Below, piece by piece: positions 58,970 to 64,000 of a stretch of DNA of 64,000 nucleotides. The stretch comes from an uncultured Flaviramulus sp. (GTDB lineage Bacteria > Bacteroidota > Bacteroidia > Flavobacteriales > Flavobacteriaceae), in contig CANLXL010000005.1 of assembly GCA_947495125.1 (NCBI GenBank), forward strand, positions 248,001 through 312,000, written 5' to 3'. The notes below the pieces were generated by a model that did no database searches, was not told the DNA's origin, and saw only the letters and a list, made by a program, of their open reading frames with translations. How positions within the stretch are numbered: position 1 is the first letter of the stretch; each line of letters starts with the position of its first letter. A program made the translations under genes and the position numbers.

Positions 58970-59003
58970 AAAAAGCCTTTTAATAATTAAAAGGCTTTTT
59001 TAA
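58970..59003 (+). terminator. Strong intrinsic terminator
   Basis: AAAAAGCCTTTTAA and its complement pair over 14 bp with a 3-base loop (TAA), ending in TTTTT. It isolates the remnant from the downstream operon. Confidence 0.75.
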
Positions 59004-59092
59004 GTGCGCAAATCATCAATTAGTGATTCTAAAAGTGTATGTAAAAGACTAGCGATTCAAGTAGTTATTTTTAAATTTATAAAAAAACATAA

Positions 59093-60037
59093 ATGACTTC
59101 ACGAAGAGATTTTATTTTAAAAACGGCTTGTGCTGCAAGTTTGCTACCTTTTACGGCATTTCCTTTTACAGCCTTAAAAGGGGTTTCATTTGAAGATCGT
59201 TTAGATGTAAATATTTTTTCCAAACATTTACAGTTTTTAGATTATAGGGCTACCGGAGAAATGGCAGCTGAAATGGGTTTTTCAGGAGTAGACTTAACAG
59301 TCCGCCCAAAAGGGCATGTGTTACCAGGAAATGTAAAAACAGATCTTCCAAAAGCTGTTGAACAAATTAAAGAAAGCGGCTCCAAATGCAAAATCATTAC
59401 CACAAATATTGAAAGTGTTAACAATACGCTAGACTTAGATGTATTACAAAGTGCTTCTGAATGTGGTATTAAATATTATAGAACCAATTGGTTTAAATAT
59501 AAGGAAGGGCAATCTATGTTGGATACGTTAAAAACGTACCGAAATGAAATATATGAATTAGCTAATATAAACAAGACGTTAGGACTTGTAGGATGCTATC
59601 AAAATCACGCAGGTAAGCATGTGGGAGCCTCTTATTGGGAAATTAAGAAAATTATAGAAACCGTTAATTCAGAGTGTTTTGGAGTGCAGTATGATATTCG
59701 TCATGCTATGGTTGAAGGCGGGTTTTCTTGGGAAAACGGATTAAAACTTTTACATCAGAATATTAAAACAATTGTGTTGAAAGATTATAAATGGAGCAAA
59801 ATTAATGGCATGTGGCAAGCGGTTAACGTGCCCATTGGAGAGGGCATGGTTGACTTTAAAAAATATTTTAAGTTACTTAAATATTATAAATTAAAACCAC
59901 CGGTTTCTCTTCACCTTGAGTATAATTTGGGAGGCGCGGAAAAAGGCAAAAACATAATAACCGTAGATAAAAAAATAGTGTTTGATGCCATGAAAAAAGA
60001 TTTGAACGCCGTACAGGAGCTCTGGAAACAAGCATAA
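59093..60037 (+). CDS. Tat-exported sugar isomerase/epimerase-like TIM barrel
   Basis: 314 residues. SRRDFILKTACAASLL is a Tat signal; then EMGFSGVDLTVRP, CYQNHAGKHVG and GVQYDIRHAMVEGG, LHQNIKTIVLKDYKW, the AP_endonuc_2/xylose isomerase-like fold with His/Asp/Glu metal ligands. Probably periplasmic and isomerising or cleaving an uronate or sugar acid. First gene of the plus-strand alginate operon, followed within 62 bases by PL6. Confidence 0.75.
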   Translation: MTSRRDFILKTACAASLLPFTAFPFTALKGVSFEDRLDVNIFSKHLQFLDYRATGEMAAEMGFSGVDLTVRPKGHVLPGNVKTDLPKAVEQIKESGSKCKIITTNIESVNNTLDLDVLQSASECGIKYYRTNWFKYKEGQSMLDTLKTYRNEIYELANINKTLGLVGCYQNHAGKHVGASYWEIKKIIETVNSECFGVQYDIRHAMVEGGFSWENGLKLLHQNIKTIVLKDYKWSKINGMWQAVNVPIGEGMVDFKKYFKLLKYYKLKPPVSLHLEYNLGGAEKGKNIITVDKKIVFDAMKKDLNAVQELWKQA

Positions 60038-60099
60038 TTAAATTCTATTTACGAACGCACAAAATGATTAATATCGCTGTTAATAATAATAAATACCAC

Positions 60100-62436
60100 A
60101 TGAAGAAAACCATATTCACCTTAAGCTTAGTTGTTGTTTTATTAATGGCTTGTAATCAACAAACACAAACAAACGATATTAAAGTTGCTAATATTGAAGA
60201 ACTAAACGATGCCATTAAAAACAGTAAAGAAGGGAATCAAATTGTATTGGCAAATGGTATTTGGAAGGATGTTGAAATTAAATTTAGAGGTAAAGGAACG
60301 AAAGAAAAGCCAATAATCTTAAAAGCTGAGACAGCAGGTAGAGTTAGTATTGAGGGTAAATCATATTTAAAGTTTGGAGGAGAATATTTGATCGTTGAAG
60401 GGTTACATTTCAAAAATGGTTATTCGCCATCCAATGCTGTAGTTGATTTTAAAATAAGCCATAAAGATACATTAGATGAAATAGCCAATAACTGTAAATT
60501 AACAAATTGTGTTATTGAGGATTTTAATAAACCAAAACGAGATAAAAGTGATTTATGGGTGAATTTTTGGGGGAGACATAATGAATTAAGTCACTGTTAT
60601 ATTGCTGGTAAAACAAATAGAGGACCAACCGTAAGGATTAACATCGCGGGTATTGAAAGTATTAATAATTATCATCAAATTGTAAATAATCATTTCGGAC
60701 CAAGACCAGTAAAAGGAGGCCCTAGTGGTGAAACTATTCAATTAGGTGATAGTTATACATCAATGTCACCAAGCCATACTTTGGTCGCGAATAATTTATT
60801 CGAAGCGTGTAATGGTGAAGTTGAGGTGATTTCTAGTAAAACAAACTTTAATGAGTTTAGAAACAATGTCTTTTACAAGAGTGAAGGATCTTTAGTTACT
60901 CGACATGGAAATTACGTGACTATTGACGGAAATTATTTTATAGGTGATGGCGTAAACGAAAATTATGGAGGAATTCGTATTATTAATACGGGGCATTGGG
61001 TAACCAACAACTACTTCTTTAATTTAAAAGGAAAAAGCTTTAGAAGTCCATTAGCGGTAATGAATGGTATTCCAAAATCACCATTAAATCGCTACAATCA
61101 AGTTACAGATGTTGTTGTTGCTTATAATACATACGTAAATTGTAGCTCGCCATGGCAATTTGGAGTAGGGACCAACATTGCGCAAGCGGGTGTACTACCA
61201 AAATCTGAAATTCGTTCAGCAAGAGCTATTAGAATGACTGTGGCTAATAATATTGTTTATAATGAAAAAGGATTGGACGCGATTGTAATTGAAAATGATA
61301 AAGCAGACGGAGTTACTTTTAAAAGTAATATAGTAGATAATAAAGGAGTGAAATTTAAAAACTTTAATAATGGTCTTATTGAGGCTTCTTTAGAGTTAAA
61401 AAAAATATCAGATAATATTTGGCTTCCTACAGGAATTCCTTTCGATATAGAACCCTATATTGGTTTTGATTTCAATACAATTGATAAAGATTTATTCGGA
61501 GACTATAGACAAGATAGCTATACTGTTAGTCTTGGAGCCGTTTCAGGTGTAAATACTTCAAATCCAAATATTTTAGATAAATCCAAATATGGTACGACTT
61601 GGTTTTCTAATGAATCCGCGGTTAAAGATCCTGTAATACACCATGTTACCAATGTTGGAGAAATACAAACCAAAATAGATGAAGCAAGTGATGGAGATAT
61701 TATTGCTCTTGGCTTAGGTCTTTTCCAAGTTGATAAATCTTTAATTATTAATAAGTCAATTACGATTACAACATCTGGTGACGGAAAGGCTGAAATTCTA
61801 TTTTCTGGAGATAAAGACACGCCTTTGTTTTCTCTACAATCCAAAGGAAAGCTATTCATTAAGAAAGTTATTTTAAAAGGAAATAATACGAACTATGCTT
61901 TTTCTAGTTTAAAAGAAAACATGTCCAATCATTTTGGATTAAAGGTAACAGAATGTGAAATCAGTAATTTTAATTATGTTTTAAAGGTTTATAAAGAATC
62001 ATTTTCAGAACGCATTACTTTTAAAAACACTTCAATTTTTAACTGTGAAAATGGAATAGAACTATCTGAAGAAATAAACGATAAAGGAGATTATAATACA
62101 GAATATTTAACTATAAATAACTGTAACTTCAATAATGTAGATGCAAATGTTATTGATTATTACAGAGGTGGTTATGATGAATCTACTATTGGAGGAAACC
62201 TTTTGATAACAAATAGCACATTTACCAATTGCGGTGCAAAAGAGAGAAACAAAATGCTTTTAAATCATAGAGGTATAGTAAATGTAAATATTAGGGATAA
62301 CATGTTTTCTAACAATCCTGTTAAACTTATAGCATTGCTTTGGGGGGCAAAGAACAATTCGCATTCAAACAATCAAATATCTAATTCTGGTAAGATTAAG
62401 GTTGAAGAGAATTTGAAGTTAAAATTAATGTATTAA
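60100..62436 (+). CDS. PL6-family alginate lyase, lipoprotein
   Basis: 778 residues from the ATG that begins the signal peptide; an earlier in-frame ATG at 60,064 is rejected. Lipobox LMAC at 15-18. Family PL6 shows NRGPTVRIN (173-181), GPRPVKGGPSGETIQLGDS (200-218), the catalytic Lys247 in SSKTNFNEFRN and Arg268 in SLVTRHGNY. The C-terminal third is a second beta-helix (GDYNTEYLTINNCNF). It cuts alginate by beta-elimination at the outer surface. Confidence 0.9.
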   Translation: MKKTIFTLSLVVVLLMACNQQTQTNDIKVANIEELNDAIKNSKEGNQIVLANGIWKDVEIKFRGKGTKEKPIILKAETAGRVSIEGKSYLKFGGEYLIVEGLHFKNGYSPSNAVVDFKISHKDTLDEIANNCKLTNCVIEDFNKPKRDKSDLWVNFWGRHNELSHCYIAGKTNRGPTVRINIAGIESINNYHQIVNNHFGPRPVKGGPSGETIQLGDSYTSMSPSHTLVANNLFEACNGEVEVISSKTNFNEFRNNVFYKSEGSLVTRHGNYVTIDGNYFIGDGVNENYGGIRIINTGHWVTNNYFFNLKGKSFRSPLAVMNGIPKSPLNRYNQVTDVVVAYNTYVNCSSPWQFGVGTNIAQAGVLPKSEIRSARAIRMTVANNIVYNEKGLDAIVIENDKADGVTFKSNIVDNKGVKFKNFNNGLIEASLELKKISDNIWLPTGIPFDIEPYIGFDFNTIDKDLFGDYRQDSYTVSLGAVSGVNTSNPNILDKSKYGTTWFSNESAVKDPVIHHVTNVGEIQTKIDEASDGDIIALGLGLFQVDKSLIINKSITITTSGDGKAEILFSGDKDTPLFSLQSKGKLFIKKVILKGNNTNYAFSSLKENMSNHFGLKVTECEISNFNYVLKVYKESFSERITFKNTSIFNCENGIELSEEINDKGDYNTEYLTINNCNFNNVDANVIDYYRGGYDESTIGGNLLITNSTFTNCGAKERNKMLLNHRGIVNVNIRDNMFSNNPVKLIALLWGAKNNSHSNNQISNSGKIKVEENLKLKLMY

Positions 62437-62464
62437 CCTATATCCAATGAAACTAATTTATAAA

Positions 62465-63484
62465 ATGAAAAAATCATTATTTGCGATAGTTGCACTTATA
62501 GCACTATTTGCTTGCAAGAATAATTCTAAAACTACGTTGGAGGTAACGAATCAAAGAGAAAATACTATAAAATATCCCAGCGATGTTATTCCATTTATGG
62601 ATCAATGGAAAATTCTTTTGGGTGATGGCACGCGTTCCGAAAGTTTAGTTAATTTTCGTAAGGATGACTTTTTTTATGTTGAAACCGATAAGGATACAGA
62701 TTGGGTAGTTTACAAAACACCAAATTCAGGTATTACTTCGAGAACTTCAAGTAATACCAGAACAGAATTAGGAGAAAAGAAACGTTGGATTCCAGAAGAA
62801 GGAGGTAGATTAACAGGTACTTTAAAAGTGCAACATGTGTCAACAACCGGTGATGCAAGAGTTTCCTCTTCATATTCTGTGGTCATCGGACAAATCCATA
62901 GTGATGAAGGTCACGAAAATGAACCCTTAAAAATCTTTTATAAAAAATTCCCGGATCATACAAAAGGTTCCGTTTTTTGGAACTATGAGATTAATACAGA
63001 AGGTGATAATTCAGGCCGATGGGATTATTCTACAGCCGTCTGGGGCCACGATTTTTCGGTTGTTGGAAGAAGTCCAAACACATATCCTGATGAACCTGAA
63101 GATGGTATTGCTCTAGGAGAAGAGTTTAGTTATGAAGTAAACGTTTATAAAGGTATGATGTACCTAACGTTTACCAGTGAAGGTCATGAAACTATAAGAT
63201 TCGCAAAAAACTTACTGAAATCAGATTTCGCTAAAAAATCCGATATTCCTCAGCAAGTATTGACGAGATACAAGTCAAAACGTCGTGTTGGTATTGAACG
63301 CGGAAATGCCTATGCCAGTGAAAGTCAATTTTTTAAACAAGGGACATATAATCAGGCGAATGGAAAGTCTACCAAATCAGAAACTTATGATGGTGATATA
63401 GCTAAACAATATGCAAATGGAAGTTATGCTGAAGTTTGGTTTAAAGAAGCGACTGTGGGAGAAAGTACAGAACCTAACCAATAA
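62465..63484 (+). CDS. PL7-family alginate lyase, lipoprotein
   Basis: 339 residues from the ATG before KKSLFAIVALIALFAC (lipobox at Cys17); an ATG six codons earlier is also possible. RTELGEK (99-105), QIHSDEG (143-149) and KQGTYNQ near the C-terminus are the PL7 catalytic motifs (RTEL, QIH, YxKAGxYxQ-like). Jelly-roll, endolytic alginate lyase. It lies 28 bases after the PL6 gene, so the two are co-transcribed. Confidence 0.9.
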   Translation: MKKSLFAIVALIALFACKNNSKTTLEVTNQRENTIKYPSDVIPFMDQWKILLGDGTRSESLVNFRKDDFFYVETDKDTDWVVYKTPNSGITSRTSSNTRTELGEKKRWIPEEGGRLTGTLKVQHVSTTGDARVSSSYSVVIGQIHSDEGHENEPLKIFYKKFPDHTKGSVFWNYEINTEGDNSGRWDYSTAVWGHDFSVVGRSPNTYPDEPEDGIALGEEFSYEVNVYKGMMYLTFTSEGHETIRFAKNLLKSDFAKKSDIPQQVLTRYKSKRRVGIERGNAYASESQFFKQGTYNQANGKSTKSETYDGDIAKQYANGSYAEVWFKEATVGESTEPNQ

Positions 63485-63497
63485 AACAAAAAAGGCA

Positions 63498-64000
63498 TTG
63501 AATAGCGTGATTTTTATAATTGGTGTTTCCGGATGTGGAAAAAGCACTATTGGAAAATTGTTATCACAAGATTTAAATATTCCTTTTTTCGATGGTGATG
63601 ATTTTCACTCTAAAAACAATATCAAAAAAATGGCTAGTGGTCAGTCATTAAATGATGAAGACAGACACGATTGGTTAGAAACTTTAAACCATTTGGCTAA
63701 AAAGCAATTGACTAAGAGCAGTTGCGTGATTGTATGTTCAGCATTAAAACAAACTTATCGCGATATTTTAAGTATTGACATTGAAAGCAAAATCAAGTGG
63801 GTTCACTTGTCTGGGTCTTTTGAAGAGATCTATAACAGAATAAACAGCAGACCAAATCATTTTATGCCTTCAGAATTATTAAAATCACAATTTGATATTT
63901 TAGAAAGCCCAAAAGAAGCATTACAAATAGATATTAGTTTAACACCGGAAAACATTATAAAAACTATAAAAAACGAGTTAATGAATAAATCAGAATTTGG
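63498..64000 (+). CDS. gntK: Gluconokinase (GntK-like), 3' end off the window
   Basis: Translation shows IIGVSGCGKST (Walker A), FFDGDDFHSKNNIKKM, GQSLNDEDRHDWL, VIVCSALKQTYRDIL, RPNHFMPSELLKSQFDILE. Starts at TTG 63,498 or GTG 63,507, both plausible; no ATG. The frame is open at the window end. It phosphorylates gluconate or, in this locus, possibly a keto-deoxy sugar acid of alginate breakdown. Confidence 0.85.
   Translation, partial: MNSVIFIIGVSGCGKSTIGKLLSQDLNIPFFDGDDFHSKNNIKKMASGQSLNDEDRHDWLETLNHLAKKQLTKSSCVIVCSALKQTYRDILSIDIESKIKWVHLSGSFEEIYNRINSRPNHFMPSELLKSQFDILESPKEALQIDISLTPENIIKTIKNELMNKSEF

Noticed and set aside
1-64000. CRISPR arrays
   Set aside because: No regularly spaced direct repeats of 24-40 bases with unique spacers were noticed; the operator array at 47,494-47,565 has 20-21 base periodicity and 10-base units.

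Overview
The window is AT-rich DNA of a member of the Bacteroidetes, most likely a marine flavobacterium. The evidence is a recurring TAnnTTTG -7 promoter box, few Shine-Dalgarno sequences, an orphan type IX secretion sorting domain, IS6-type and PadR/FtsX-type genes of Bacteroidetes flavour, and an alginate-degradation locus at the right end. No species can be named from the sequence alone.

Positions 1 to about 50,845 are the larger part of a tailed (siphovirus-like, HK97-type) prophage. Its left end and its integrase lie off the window. Its right end is marked by a 45-base 3' fragment of a tRNA-Arg(ACG) gene (50,801-50,845) followed by the tRNA terminator, which I read as attR. Layout: a CI-like repressor and divergent early operon (0.7-3 kb); RecT plus a PD-(D/E)XK nuclease, HNH and GIY-YIG proteins, replication proteins and a small serine recombinase (3.2-8.7 kb); about 35 very small cassette-like genes, including Dam and Dcm methyltransferases, with a repeated start-proximal motif (8.7-19.3 kb); terminase (19.3-21 kb); a lysogeny-type insert with a lipoprotein, a second XRE repressor and a Bro-N antirepressor (21-25.3 kb); then a late operon with portal, prohead protease, capsid, connectors, tail tube, tape measure, baseplate and tail genes (25.5-41.1 kb). 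A second copy of the same late promoter drives a tail-tip and lysis block: three proteins with Sec signal peptides, one of them a pectate-lyase-like beta-helix, then holin-like proteins, an M15 endolysin and spanin-like genes (41.3-47.2 kb). The prophage ends with a third XRE regulator divergent from two PP-loop ATPase/PAPS-reductase-like genes, followed by an HMCES/SRAP protein (47.2-50.6 kb).

From 51 to 53.7 kb there is a three-gene cassette resembling a toxin-antitoxin-chaperone (TAC) module with a SecB-like third gene, and an IS6-family element. From 53.9 to 57 kb lies a PadR regulator/FtsX-type ABC permease pair, followed by about 1 kb without genes but with two strong terminators.

From 58 to 64 kb is an alginate/uronate utilisation locus: an RraA-like protein (minus strand), a 48-bp perfect palindrome carrying promoter boxes on both strands, an orphan T9SS C-terminal domain, a Tat-exported TIM-barrel isomerase-like protein, PL6 and PL7 alginate-lyase lipoproteins and the start of a gluconokinase. 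The lyases would cut alginate at the cell surface; the genes that complete catabolism presumably follow beyond the window.
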